Shown here: positions 7,977 through 16,614 of the stretch, piece by piece
Numbering within the stretch: the first letter of the stretch is position 1
Layout: each line of letters starts with the position of its first letter
Notes under the pieces: model-generated
What the model was told of the DNA's origin: nothing
The model's input: only the letters and a program-made list of their open reading frames with translations
Databases searched by the model: none
Translations under genes and position numbers: made by a program
NCBI GenBank assembly: GCA_023228865.1
Contig: JALOAH010000026.1
Location: 1-47,262, forward strand
Origin: Porticoccaceae bacterium
GTDB lineage: Bacteria > Pseudomonadota > Gammaproteobacteria > Pseudomonadales > Porticoccaceae
DNA length: 47,262 bases
Direction: 5' to 3'

Positions 7977-8723
7977 TTATAGAGCAGTCATGCCGCCATC
8001 GATAACGTGTTCTGCGCCTGTTATAAATCTAGACTCGTCTGAGGATAAAAACACCACCAGATCGGATACTTCGCTGGGGTCTGCCAGTCTTCGCAACGGG
8101 ATTTGCCCTAAAGCCTCACCGCCCTCCTCATCTGTAGCAGCCGCCATCATTGGCGTTCGAATGTATCCCGGATGAATGGAGTTGACGCGAATATTATGCT
8201 TGCCATATTCGGCAGCCACTTGCTTTGTCATACCCCTAACCGCAAACTTACTGGCAACGTAAGCCAGATTAGGTGCGCCGTAGATAGCAACCAGGCCAGC
8301 GACTGAAGAAATATTCACTATGGCGCCGCCACCGGCAGCAATCATGGTTGGCAACAGAGTTTTCATCCCCAGAAAAACGCCCAACTGGTTAATATCGCAA
8401 ACTTTTTGAAAAACTTCTTCAGAGAGATCAATGGTCGCCGCCAACTCACCGAGAATACCTGCATTATTGACTAGCACATTAACCTTGCCAAAGCTGGCTT
8501 CAGCAGCCTGAAGAACATCCGCCCAGCCCTTGGCACAGCTGACATCATGCTTCACAAAAATGGCATTGCCACCTAACTCTTCTGCGATTTTAGCCCCAGA
8601 CTGCTCATTGATGTCGGTCATAACAACCTTAGCACCCTGATTGACCATAGCCCGCGTATGCGCTTCGCCCATACCTTGAGCGGCTCCGGTAATAATGGCA
8701 ACTTTATTTTCAAGTCTCTTCAT
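7977..8723 (-). CDS. Short-chain dehydrogenase/reductase, probable alcohol dehydrogenase of the P450 pathway
   Basis: A classical 248-residue SDR. It has the cofactor loop TGAAQGMG (12-19), Asp37 at the end of the second strand (favouring NAD over NADP), NNAG (87-90), a catalytic Ser139/140, Tyr155 and Lys159 in YVASK, and a C-terminal IDGG. The start at 8723 is preferred over an ATG six bases upstream, because TGGAG then lies six bases before it instead of touching it. The shared operator AAACAAATGTTTGTTT lies 100 bases upstream. In the camphor-type scheme it would oxidise the P450-made hydroxy group to the second ketone, giving the beta-diketone for the hydrolase. Other hydroxysteroid or hydroxyacyl substrates remain possible. 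Confidence 0.9.
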   Translation of the reverse strand: MKRLENKVAIITGAAQGMGEAHTRAMVNQGAKVVMTDINEQSGAKIAEELGGNAIFVKHDVSCAKGWADVLQAAEASFGKVNVLVNNAGILGELAATIDLSEEVFQKVCDINQLGVFLGMKTLLPTMIAAGGGAIVNISSVAGLVAIYGAPNLAYVASKFAVRGMTKQVAAEYGKHNIRVNSIHPGYIRTPMMAAATDEEGGEALGQIPLRRLADPSEVSDLVVFLSSDESRFITGAEHVIDGGMTAL

Positions 8724-8822
8724 CAACATCTCCAGTTATAGTTATTGAACTAGAGCCAATCAAGATGATTGGTCTACAGGTTTACAACAAACGTTTTATC
8801 TATGCGCTCTCAAACAAAACCT

Positions 8823-8838
8823 AAACAAATGTTTGTTT
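8823..8838. promoter_or_regulatory. TetR-type operator upstream of the SDR gene
   Basis: AAACAAATGTTTGTTT is an exact match to AAACAA-N4-TTGTTT, 100 bases upstream of the SDR start codon. The remaining non-coding stretch to 9100 shows no other clear signal; it must hold the promoter of the divergent gene at 9101. Confidence 0.7.
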
Positions 8839-9100
8839 AAGAAAATAGAACTTTAATACTTTATTCCTCCTTATTCAAGTCTCTCAAATTGAAAAGAGGA
8901 TATTCCTGTCGTTGAAAGTCATCTCTCTTTCAGCGTAGTGACGCATCCCACAACAAGAAATAACAAATTTGATCTTTGACGAAAGGCTCCATCTTTACTA
9001 GCAGAAATATCAAGCGCCTATTGATATAATGTGCACCCGGCCAAAATGGCTCGGGCAAGCACTGTAACTTCAATTCACAAGCCAGAAGCGGATAGAAACC

Positions 9101-9922
9101 ATGGAGCCTTTTGTTCCTGAACGAGACGGACGTATCGGTAACCCAGCAGGCAGCGCTCAAACCGGAAAAGCCCAACCGCAAATAAAAGAGCCGCCGCCAG
9201 CACGGCAAAAAGCTGGCCGCAATGGCAGCTCCATGAGCAAAACCATTGTCGTACTCCTCTTTATGATCAGTGCGCTCTTGCTGGTTATGACACTCCTGCA
9301 AAGGAATTCCATCAACAGTCTTCAACAGCAGTTTGATGATTTGCAGGCAAAAATCGATTCCACCGACGAGTCTCTCAACCAGTCGGGAACAACGCTGTCC
9401 CTCAGGATTCAACAACAGGGCGAAACCCTCAAAGGACACGAGAGTAAACTCAGCGAACATTTTAGTGAAATAGACAAATTGTGGGCGGCACGAAAAAAAA
9501 TCAACACCAGTATTGGCGGCGTAGAAACACAGTTAGAGGTACTTGAAAAGCAACTTGGGGGATTCGATAAAAAGATTAGTGAAGGCACTCAGGCGGCAAA
9601 ACAAGCGGAGACCAACCTTGCCGCTCTGCGCAAGGAAGTCCTTGCCCTGAAGCTGGCAATGGACAATCTAGAAAGCCGGTCAGACAATGCAACCGCCAAA
9701 GTCAGTGAAGTCGAGCGCTCCATAAAGCAGTGGCAGTCGAAAACAGACCAGCGCCTGGCATCATTGGAGGAAGCCATTCGCGCCATTGACTCCTTCCGGC
9801 GGCAGATGAACAACGACATGCTCAATCTCCGCAACAGCCAGGGAGGCTCTGAAGACCTCAGCACAATCAAACGGGACATTCAGTTACTCAAGAGTCAACA
9901 TCCCTATCTGCAAAACAACTGA
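9101..9922 (+). CDS. Membrane-anchored coiled-coil protein of unknown function
   Basis: This 273-residue protein has a short, proline-rich, polar N-terminus (1-46) and one transmembrane helix (about 48-65, IVVLLFMISALLLVMTLL). A long heptad-rich, charged region from about 70 to 255 should form an extended coiled coil. It would be a type II inner membrane protein with its coil in the periplasm. I do not recognise a named family. The ribosome site is weak. A long frame on the opposite strand across 8930-9460 was rejected because this frame shows regular heptads and a plausible topology. It sits between the catabolic island and core genes with no operon partner. A structural or scaffold role is a guess. 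Confidence 0.75.
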   Translation: MEPFVPERDGRIGNPAGSAQTGKAQPQIKEPPPARQKAGRNGSSMSKTIVVLLFMISALLLVMTLLQRNSINSLQQQFDDLQAKIDSTDESLNQSGTTLSLRIQQQGETLKGHESKLSEHFSEIDKLWAARKKINTSIGGVETQLEVLEKQLGGFDKKISEGTQAAKQAETNLAALRKEVLALKLAMDNLESRSDNATAKVSEVERSIKQWQSKTDQRLASLEEAIRAIDSFRRQMNNDMLNLRNSQGGSEDLSTIKRDIQLLKSQHPYLQNN

Positions 9923-9995
9923 TCGCCAGCAAAGGAATCCTGATCAGCTACTCTAGGCAGAGTCGGCAGCAGACAGTTATACTGCTGTTGCCGGC

Positions 9996-10322
9996 TTACC
10001 CCGCCTTGGCTGCTTTTAGGCTTTCCAAAACTTCCAGGTAACGCGCCATCGGCCCGACATCCTCGTAGATGCGGGAGCCTTCCTCAATACGGATTACGCG
10101 GTCGCCTGGCACATAAGGCATCTTCTCCTCCAAGGCCAGAAGCGCCTGATGCAAGAGGCTGGCGATGACATCATCAAAAGGCAGACGATAGACCTCCGCC
10201 AGCGCCTGGAGTTTTAATTCGTCGATATCAAAATAGCTTATTTCCCGCTTGGTTTTTGAACGCTGTTCACCCGCATGTTTTTCCCATGCTTCTAATAATG
10301 TGGAAAAATTACTCAACGACAT
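9996..10322 (-). CDS. Small conserved-type protein of unknown function
   Basis: A 108-residue soluble protein rich in charged helices, starting MSLSNFSTLLEAW and ending in an Ala/Lys-rich tail. The ATG at 10322 is chosen because AGAAAGG lies eight bases upstream; the frame is also open to a TTG at 10340. No transmembrane segment, signal or metal motif is visible. It lies downstream of the photolyase gene on the same strand with a 124-base gap and ends facing the coiled-coil gene. I cannot assign a function. Confidence 0.65.
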   Translation of the reverse strand: MSLSNFSTLLEAWEKHAGEQRSKTKREISYFDIDELKLQALAEVYRLPFDDVIASLLHQALLALEEKMPYVPGDRVIRIEEGSRIYEDVGPMARYLEVLESLKAAKAG

Positions 10323-10446
10323 AAGAATACCCTTTCTCAACAGTAATGATTTTTCAAAGTTCTCGATTTAAATATAGAAGCCCTTTTTGCTTTCAACAAT
10401 AAGATGGCAATATCAATGCCCCTCTAAACCCTTAAATTTTCTCACT

Positions 10447-11847
10447 CTAAAAAGCCAGGGACTTGAAAGCAGCCATGGCGCGCTGCCTCGAATCGGCTAT
10501 ATTCACAATAACGTCGGGATACCCACCTGGTTTACATTGGCGCAAATATTTGGGCTCATGAATTTCCCTGGCGCTGAGGCAGCTGAGTTCGGAAATATAG
10601 TGTTTAATGTAATCCCCGTTCGGGTCAAACCTCTGTCCCTGGGTAAAGGGGTTAAAAATTCGAAAATAGGGGACCGCGTCAGTTCCCGTCGATGCGCTCC
10701 ATTGCCAGCCACCGTTATTGGCGGCAAAATCGCCATCGATAAGATTCTCCATGAAAAAACCCTCGCCCCAGCGCCAGTCGATGAGCAGGTTCTTACTGAG
10801 AAACATGGCCACTACCATGCGCACTCGATTGTGCATCCAACCGGTTTGCGCTAGCTGACGCATTCCTGCATCCACCAGAGGAACGCCAGTTTTACCCTCG
10901 CACCAGGCTAAAAAATCCCGCTGGTCATAACGCCAGGGCACTGCATCCGTTTCCGACTTGAACGGCTTGTGTTTGCTCACCCGGGGAAAATGCCAAACGA
11001 TATGCTGATAAAAGTCCCGCCAGACAAGCTCGCCAATCCAGGTATCGACGCCTTCACCGGGATTGGCCATCAGTGCTTCCATAAGACATTGCTGGGGAGA
11101 CAGGGCACCCACGGCGAGATAAGGTGACAAGGTGGAGGTACCGGAAACAGCGGGTAGATCTCTGTTTTTTTGATAGCTGTTCAAGGCGCTATCAGCAAAA
11201 CTCTTCAGACGCTGCCGGGCTTCAGACTCCCCCGCAGGCCAAAGAGCCTGGTCAATGGAAGAGGTAAATCCGGGAATGCTTCGGGGAATATCCAGCTGAC
11301 CAACCGCCAAGGGCATGGCTTGGCGACGGGGCGCGGGAAAAACATCCGGCAAACCCTCATCCAGCAATCTCAGCCAGGTTTTTTTAAAGGGGGTAAACAC
11401 CTTGTAGGCACTGCCGTCATCCTTGACCAGAGCGCCGGGGGCAACAATGGCGCGATCGTGGTAACTGCTGACATCGATGGCAGTCCTACCCAACAGCTTC
11501 TCGACGGCGTCGTCACGGCGCACTTCATCGAGAGGATACTCTCTGTTCCAGAAAGCCTTGCTTATGCCGTGGCTGTGACAAAATTCGACAATGATCTCTG
11601 GAATTGCAGAAAAGGACATCGCCTCAATGACAATCAGGGGAATGCCGAGGCCATTGAGATCAGCCCGCAACACTTCCAGGGTTCGCAGGATAAAATCAAC
11701 CCGGCATGCCGCCATCTGATGCCGCCGCCACTGCTCCGGGGTTAGCACATAAAGGCCGATAACAACACCGGAGTCTCCAGCATGCCAGAGCGCAGGGTTG
11801 TCCCGAACCCTCAGGTCGTTGCGAAACCACATTAAATTGCGCTGCAA
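10447..11847 (-). CDS. phrB: Deoxyribodipyrimidine photolyase (CPD photolyase)
   Basis: This FAD enzyme uses blue light to split cyclobutane pyrimidine dimers in DNA. The 466-residue protein opens with LMWFRNDLRVRDNPAL (antenna-binding Rossmann domain). Its C-terminal FAD/DNA-binding domain includes GMRQLAQTGWMHNRVRM and NGGWQWSASTGTDA, followed by FNPFTQGQRFDP, all class I photolyase hallmarks. The start codon is a TTG at 11847 with GAGG five bases upstream; an internal ATG at 11832 would cut the first strand. It appears to be a single-gene unit. Sunlit-water bacteria commonly carry it. Confidence 0.95.
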   Translation of the reverse strand: MQRNLMWFRNDLRVRDNPALWHAGDSGVVIGLYVLTPEQWRRHQMAACRVDFILRTLEVLRADLNGLGIPLIVIEAMSFSAIPEIIVEFCHSHGISKAFWNREYPLDEVRRDDAVEKLLGRTAIDVSSYHDRAIVAPGALVKDDGSAYKVFTPFKKTWLRLLDEGLPDVFPAPRRQAMPLAVGQLDIPRSIPGFTSSIDQALWPAGESEARQRLKSFADSALNSYQKNRDLPAVSGTSTLSPYLAVGALSPQQCLMEALMANPGEGVDTWIGELVWRDFYQHIVWHFPRVSKHKPFKSETDAVPWRYDQRDFLAWCEGKTGVPLVDAGMRQLAQTGWMHNRVRMVVAMFLSKNLLIDWRWGEGFFMENLIDGDFAANNGGWQWSASTGTDAVPYFRIFNPFTQGQRFDPNGDYIKHYISELSCLSAREIHEPKYLRQCKPGGYPDVIVNIADSRQRAMAAFKSLAF

Positions 11848-11989
11848 ATGTACCTCATCATGCTTTCATCATTGGAGACTTGTCCGGCGCCGGCTCAACC
11901 TGAAGTTCTTGCCAATCTATGGTAGGGTAATCAGCTTTCAATTAAAACAGGATGCCAAAATAAATCAAAGCAGCGCCCAGAAAGCCGCA

Positions 11990-12085
11990 ATGAACTCGGC
12001 GGAAATCTATCGGGCAGAAATTTTTACCGATCGTCGCGTCGACGCCATCAAGCACCTCACGCCAGTCTCCGCGGAAGGGCAGTAG
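11990..12085 (+). CDS. Possible small protein or truncated gene (31 residues)
   Basis: A short open frame (MNSAEIYRAEIFTDRRVDAI...) with natural-looking codon use lies between the photolyase and DUF1244 genes. Its beginning is reminiscent of a small cytoplasmic protein family that continues for another 50-60 residues, so this could be a truncated remnant. The ribosome site is poor. The bases between 12086 and 12140 show no continuation. Low confidence. Confidence 0.3.
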   Translation: MNSAEIYRAEIFTDRRVDAIKHLTPVSAEGQ

Positions 12086-12140
12086 GCGCCACCATCAATA
12101 ACAGGGTGCCTGTAGATTCACCACAAAGCTGACATCCAGG

Positions 12141-12431
12141 TTATTTGGAGCGGTTTTGAAACCCCTGCAACTGTTCCGCTGTGGCTTCGCCCTGATAACG
12201 AGCTTTCCATTCGCGATAGGGCATACCGTAAATAATTTCACGGGCGGTTTCGTAGTCAAGAGTCTCGTTCCTTTCCTCTGCGGCGGATACATACCATTTG
12301 GCGAGACAGTTACGGCAGAAATTGGCAAGATTCATCAGGTCGATGTTCTGCACCTGCTTGTTGTCGTCGAGATGTTTCAGCAGGCGGCGGAAAACAGCAG
12401 CTTCAATATCAGTTTGTTTTTGTGTATCCAT
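12141..12431 (-). CDS. DUF1244 family protein
   Basis: A 96-residue soluble protein of the DUF1244 family, with the family's diagnostic block NIDLMNLANFCRNCLAKWY followed by AREIIYGMPYREWKARYQ. The two cysteines in FCRNC are conserved in the family. Its biochemical function is not established. The ATG at 12431 with AAGGGTT upstream is chosen. The frame stays open further upstream into lipA, but that part has no family similarity. It lies 28 bases after lipA on the same strand and may be co-transcribed with the lipoate genes. Confidence 0.88.
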   Translation of the reverse strand: MDTQKQTDIEAAVFRRLLKHLDDNKQVQNIDLMNLANFCRNCLAKWYVSAAEERNETLDYETAREIIYGMPYREWKARYQGEATAEQLQGFQNRSK

Positions 12432-12459
12432 AGCCAGAACCCTTGTTAAAATCGTGACA

Positions 12460-13446
12460 TCAGAGCGAGGGAATATCTTCGCCCCGCGCCTGCTTGTCGG
12501 CATGATAGGACGAACGCACCAGCGGACCGGAGGCGGTATGCTTGAAACCGATGGAATAAGCGTACTCGGCATATTCAGCAAATTCGTCCGGGTGAACAAA
12601 GCGAGCCACTGGCAAATGATTTTTTGAAGGCGCCAGATACTGACCTATGGTGAGCATGTTCACATCATTGTTGCGCAGATCGTCCAGCACTCGAAACATT
12701 TCGTCTTTGGTTTCCCCCAAACCAACCATCAAACCGGATTTGGTCGGCACTTCAGGGTTTCTCGCGCCGTACTCCTTCATCAGTTTCAAAGACCAGGCAT
12801 AGTTGGCGCCGGGGCGGGCTTCGCGGTACAAACGGGGAACTGTTTCCATATTGTGATTGAAAACGTCGGGGGGAGTTTCGCTGAGAATGTCGAGCGCAGG
12901 CTCCATGCGGCCGCGAAAATCCGGCACCAGAATCTCGATCTGCAGAGCGGGAGAAAGAATTCTCGCCTCGCGAATACAATGGGCGAAATGAGCCGCGCCA
13001 CCGTCCCTGAGATCATCCCTGTCAACCGAGGTAATAACCACATATTTCAAACCCATCTCGGCGATGGCTGACGCCAAATGGCTAGGCTCATTTTCATCCA
13101 AAGGCAGGGGTTTGCCATGGCCAACATCGCAGAAGGGACAGCGCCGAGTGCAGATTTCCCCCATAATCATAAAGGTAGCTGTACCGCCGCCAAAACACTC
13201 ACTGAGGTTGGGGCAGGACGCTTCCTCGCAGACAGTGGCCAGCTTGTTTTTGCGCAGAATGCTTTTGATGCGATCGACCTGGGGCGAGGCGCTGATTTTC
13301 ACCCTCAACCAGTCCGGCTTGCGTAACACAGCGTCAGAGGCAATCACCTTGACGGGAATTTTTTCGACCTTGTCGGCGCCGCGCAGCTTTTCACCGACGC
13401 CGGTGCGGCGGGAACGTTTTACCGGAGTGAGATCTGTGCTAGTCAT
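12460..13446 (-). CDS. lipA: Lipoyl synthase
   Basis: This radical SAM enzyme inserts two sulfur atoms into octanoyl groups on E2 and H proteins to make lipoyl cofactors. The 328-residue protein has the auxiliary cluster motif [12 protein letters not shown], the SAM cluster motif CTRRCPFC (CxxxCxxC) and the C-terminal RSSYHA, whose serine caps the auxiliary cluster. The ATG at 13446 is selected because the protein then starts like other LipA proteins; upstream in-frame residues lie inside lipB. It is 22 bases downstream of lipB, so LipB makes the octanoyl-protein substrate for LipA from the same transcript. Confidence 0.97.
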   Translation of the reverse strand: MTSTDLTPVKRSRRTGVGEKLRGADKVEKIPVKVIASDAVLRKPDWLRVKISASPQVDRIKSILRKNKLATVCEEASCPNLSECFGGGTATFMIMGEICTRRCPFCDVGHGKPLPLDENEPSHLASAIAEMGLKYVVITSVDRDDLRDGGAAHFAHCIREARILSPALQIEILVPDFRGRMEPALDILSETPPDVFNHNMETVPRLYREARPGANYAWSLKLMKEYGARNPEVPTKSGLMVGLGETKDEMFRVLDDLRNNDVNMLTIGQYLAPSKNHLPVARFVHPDEFAEYAEYAYSIGFKHTASGPLVRSSYHADKQARGEDIPSL

Positions 13447-13468
13447 CGTTGTTGCCCATTGAATTCTG

Positions 13469-14221
13469 TTAGCTAACCCTGGCCATGGTAGCGCTGGAAT
13501 TTTTATCGCCGTCGCCGGGGAAAAATGGTGCACTGGAAGCCCCATACTGGATCTGCCCGTAACCCAAAGCACTCGCCAGTGCAGCGATCATCTGTGCCTG
13601 CAGATTATCCATCGTCGGCATTCCCTGGGTGGTTACGAGATTGCGAACCTGGGTCATTTCCAGCCCTGAATATCCACAGGGGTTGATTCTCAGGAAAGGC
13701 TCTAGATCCATATCGATATTGAGGGCGAGGCCATGATAGGCGCAACCCCGGCGAATACGAATACCGAGGGAGCCGATTTTAAGATGCTGCCCATCCTGAC
13801 CAGCAACGTAAACCCCTGGCGCGTCGGCGCGGGCGTAACCATGAATCCCAAGGGGAGCCAGACAGGCAATCATGGTATTTTCCAGCGCCGTGACCAGGCT
13901 GCGCGCGCCCATGCCCAACCGTTTAATATCAATAAGCGCGTAACCTACCGCCTGTCCGGGACCATGGTAGGTAACCTGGCCACCGCGGTCGCTCTGCACC
14001 ACGGGAATGTCCCCTGGCATTAACAGGTGCTCAGGTTTTCCCGCCTGCCCCAGGGTATAGACGGGATCGTGCTCAAGCCACCAGAACTCATCCGCTGTTT
14101 TACTGCTCCTGGCGTCGACAAAGGCTTTCATGGCGGCGTAAACCGGTTCATAAGGCTGGCGTCCCAGTTTGCGCACCACCAGCAACCCCGAAGGGCAATC
14201 CATTTTATTTGCCGCGGTCAC
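13469..14221 (-). CDS. lipB: Octanoyl-[acyl-carrier-protein]:protein N-octanoyltransferase
   Basis: It moves octanoate from ACP to lipoyl domains. The 250-residue frame contains [12 protein letters not shown], the catalytic lysine (Lys148, in HLKIGSLG) and the catalytic cysteine (Cys182, in NPCGYSG), spaced 34 residues apart as in E. coli LipB. The GTG start overlaps the ybeD stop in GTGA. The ATG six codons later (14203) better matches the E. coli N-terminus, so the start is uncertain by six residues. The C-terminal 20 residues are a non-conserved extension. Confidence 0.95.
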   Translation of the reverse strand: MTAANKMDCPSGLLVVRKLGRQPYEPVYAAMKAFVDARSSKTADEFWWLEHDPVYTLGQAGKPEHLLMPGDIPVVQSDRGGQVTYHGPGQAVGYALIDIKRLGMGARSLVTALENTMIACLAPLGIHGYARADAPGVYVAGQDGQHLKIGSLGIRIRRGCAYHGLALNIDMDLEPFLRINPCGYSGLEMTQVRNLVTTQGMPTMDNLQAQMIAALASALGYGQIQYGASSAPFFPGDGDKNSSATMARVS

Positions 14222-14487
14222 AACACCATCTGCACATGGGCGCTGGTTTTCAGATCTTCAAAAATTGCCTGTAGCTGTTTCTCGCCAGTGGCGGTAATAC
14301 GCACGGTAACTGCCTGAAACTTGCCATTGCGGCTATCGCGCACCACTATTTCCGTGCGATCAAACCCCGGCGCGTGTTGCTCCATGACACTGATGACATG
14401 CTCGTGAAATTCAGCACAGGCATAGCCCATCACCTTTACAGGATAGGTGCAGGGAAAGACAATTTTGGGGGCTTCGGCATCGGTCAT
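14218..14487 (-). CDS. ybeD: DUF493 (YbeD) family protein
   Basis: An 89-residue small protein with an ACT-like fold ([16 protein letters not shown] near the start). It sits between dacA and lipB as in E. coli, where YbeD occupies the same place. Its function is unproven; a regulatory role in lipoate or cell-wall metabolism has been suggested from its neighbours. It begins six bases after dacA ends and overlaps lipB by four bases, so translation is coupled. Confidence 0.9.
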   Translation of the reverse strand: MTDAEAPKIVFPCTYPVKVMGYACAEFHEHVISVMEQHAPGFDRTEIVVRDSRNGKFQAVTVRITATGEKQLQAIFEDLKTSAHVQMVL

Positions 14488-14493
14488 TGCAGG

Positions 14494-15678
14494 TCATTCA
14501 CCACTGCTGGCAAAAAGATTCATAAAAAACAGCATGATCGCATCCCAGAGACGGCTAAAAAGCCCGGCCTCCGCAACCGTATCCGCAACCACGACGGGAA
14601 TATCTGCCAGTTGCTTACCGTCGAAAATCACCTTGGCACGCCCCAATTCCTGACCTTTTTCGAGGGGAGCCTTGAGCACAGGCTCCACTTGAACCTCTGT
14701 TTTTAACTGCTCCTGTGAACCGCGGGGAATGGTGGCGTAAATATCTTCATTGGCCACCAGATTGACATGGTCTTTGTCACCGTACCAAACCCGGCTTTTT
14801 TCCACAAGAACTTCCCCGGCACTGAACAGTTTCGCAGTTTCGTAATAGCGAAAACCATAGGAAAGCAGCGTCTGTGACTCTCGAGCCCGCACTTCTTCAC
14901 CGGAAGTGCCCATCACCACAGAAATCAGGCGCATGCCATCCCGCACCGCTGAAGCCACCAGACAATAGCCTGCCTCCTGGGTATGGCCGGTTTTCACGCC
15001 ATCAACAGAGCTGTCCCGCCACAGCAGGCGGTTGCGGTTAGGCTGGCGGTGATTGTCGTACTCAAAGTACTTTTCCGAATAGATGCTGTAGTGGGCGGGA
15101 AAATCGCGAATCAGTGCCTGCGCCATGAGCGCCATATCATAGGCCGTGGTGTAGTGATTTTCTCCGGGAAGCCCGGTGGCGTTTTCAAAATGGCTGTCTT
15201 TCATGCCAAGAATTTCCGCCTGCTGATTCATAATATCAGCGAATGCGGCTTCGGATCCGGCGAGATGCTCGGCAAGAACAATAGAGGCGTCATTGCCAGA
15301 CTGAATGATTACACCGCGGAGTAAGTCGATAACTTTCGCTTCGGAATTGGGCAGCAGTGACATTACTGAACTGCCGCTGGCCCAACCCCCGGTTTTCCAG
15401 GCGTATTCACTGACCCTGGCGATATCGTCTTCCTTGATGCGACCATTTTCGATCTCTTGGGAGACAATATAGCTGGTCATCATTTTAGTGAGACTCGCAG
15501 GCGGCAAACGCTCGCGAGCATTGTGCTCGACAATAACCTGGCCGGTATTGGCATCCATCAGCACCCAGCCAGTGGCGGCAATCTGTGGCGGTGCCGGCAT
15601 AAGTAGCTCCGCCTGCGAAAAAGAGCCACAGACGGCAAGAAAAATGACAAGTCCGGTTTGTGTCAATTTTTTCAACAT
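14494..15678 (-). CDS. dacA: D-alanyl-D-alanine carboxypeptidase (PBP5/6 type)
   Basis: This periplasmic enzyme trims the terminal D-Ala from peptidoglycan pentapeptides. The 394-residue protein has a signal peptide ending near residue 23 (SQA), the SxxK motif Ser62-Lys65, SGN at 127-129 and KTG at 229-231. A beta-rich domain follows, and the C-terminal amphipathic helix (LFSRLWDAIMLFFMNLF) is typical of PBP5 membrane attachment. It lies downstream of rlpA with a 117-base gap that could hold its own promoter. Confidence 0.96.
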   Translation of the reverse strand: MLKKLTQTGLVIFLAVCGSFSQAELLMPAPPQIAATGWVLMDANTGQVIVEHNARERLPPASLTKMMTSYIVSQEIENGRIKEDDIARVSEYAWKTGGWASGSSVMSLLPNSEAKVIDLLRGVIIQSGNDASIVLAEHLAGSEAAFADIMNQQAEILGMKDSHFENATGLPGENHYTTAYDMALMAQALIRDFPAHYSIYSEKYFEYDNHRQPNRNRLLWRDSSVDGVKTGHTQEAGYCLVASAVRDGMRLISVVMGTSGEEVRARESQTLLSYGFRYYETAKLFSAGEVLVEKSRVWYGDKDHVNLVANEDIYATIPRGSQEQLKTEVQVEPVLKAPLEKGQELGRAKVIFDGKQLADIPVVVADTVAEAGLFSRLWDAIMLFFMNLFASSGE

Positions 15679-15795
15679 GCTAAAGGATCCTGTTAGCTGG
15701 AAGGAATTGAAATTGGGATTTTCAGTGGATGAACGGCAGGAATTCTATCATGGGAGGCGTTGAAAAAAACCTGAAGCCCTTAACAGTGCCCGCAA

Positions 15796-16614
15796 TTAAT
15801 CATAGACCACAAAAGACGGCAGATTTTCGTGGCGTTGCAAGGAGTCTTTGGTGGCCAGGAGGCGGTTCTGTGTATCAAAGGGACCGACAAGGACTTTAAA
15901 GAGAGCCTTGCCGCCTGTGTATTCCTGGCGCACATTGACGGGATATGCCGTGCGGTTAGCCGCGCGCAGGCGATAGTTTTCTGCCGCATCCGGTGTCGAA
16001 AATGCGCCAACCTGGAGAAAAATCTTGCCAGCACCCGCCTTTTCCCTGCTTGGAACCGGATCAGTGGCGGCGACCCGTGGCGACTCAACGGAATTGCCCT
16101 GAAAGTTCGCCGGATCGATGGCGACGACTTCAACCCTGGCGGTTCCTGCGCCATAAACACCGAGCTTTTTGGCGGCGGCATAGGAGAGATCAATGACCCG
16201 GTCGTCGTGAAAGGGGCCGCGGTCGTTGACGCGCACTATGGCTTTTCGACCATTTTCAAGGTTGGTGACCTGTACATAACAGGGAATCGGCAGGGTTTTA
16301 TGCGCCGCAGTCATGGCGTACATATTGTAGGTTTCGCCGTTTGAGGTTTTCTGGCCGTGGAATTTGGTGCCGTACCAGGACGCCAGCCCCTTGCCGCGAT
16401 AATTTTTAAAACTGGGCAGAACATAATACTTTTTGCCAAACACCACATAAGGGCTTTTGTTGCCGGCCTTGGTGATGGGCTCAAAGCGGGGAACAGCATC
16501 GGGAATGTTGCTTGCGTCTATATCTCTTCGCGGCGCCCCGTCTTTAACGCCGCCGCCGCACGACACCACAAGCAGGCACAAAAACGCCAGTATGAATATC
16601 CTGAGATTAATCAC
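15796..16614 (-). CDS. rlpA: RlpA family septal ring lipoprotein (lytic transglycosylase) with SPOR domain
   Basis: A 272-residue outer-membrane lipoprotein. The lipobox LVVSC gives a lipidated Cys19. A double-psi beta-barrel domain (about 75-165) holds GLASWYG, the T-A-A-H segment and VRVNDRGPF, whose Asp and His are the catalytic residues in RlpA lytic transglycosylases. A SPOR domain (about 195-270) targets denuded glycan at the septum. Its start overlaps mltB's stop by eight bases, so both peptidoglycan-cutting enzymes are made together with the PBP2/RodA elongation machinery. Confidence 0.95.
   Translation of the reverse strand: MINLRIFILAFLCLLVVSCGGGVKDGAPRRDIDASNIPDAVPRFEPITKAGNKSPYVVFGKKYYVLPSFKNYRGKGLASWYGTKFHGQKTSNGETYNMYAMTAAHKTLPIPCYVQVTNLENGRKAIVRVNDRGPFHDDRVIDLSYAAAKKLGVYGAGTARVEVVAIDPANFQGNSVESPRVAATDPVPSREKAGAGKIFLQVGAFSTPDAAENYRLRAANRTAYPVNVRQEYTGGKALFKVLVGPFDTQNRLLATKDSLQRHENLPSFVVYD

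Noticed and set aside
8930..9460. 176-codon open frame on the minus strand
   Set aside because: Competes with the coiled-coil gene on the plus strand, which has a coherent membrane anchor and heptads; this one has neither.
9965..9992. Hairpin between the coiled-coil gene and the 108-residue gene
   Set aside because: Imperfect stem with no T-run; could be a convergent terminator but too weak to list.
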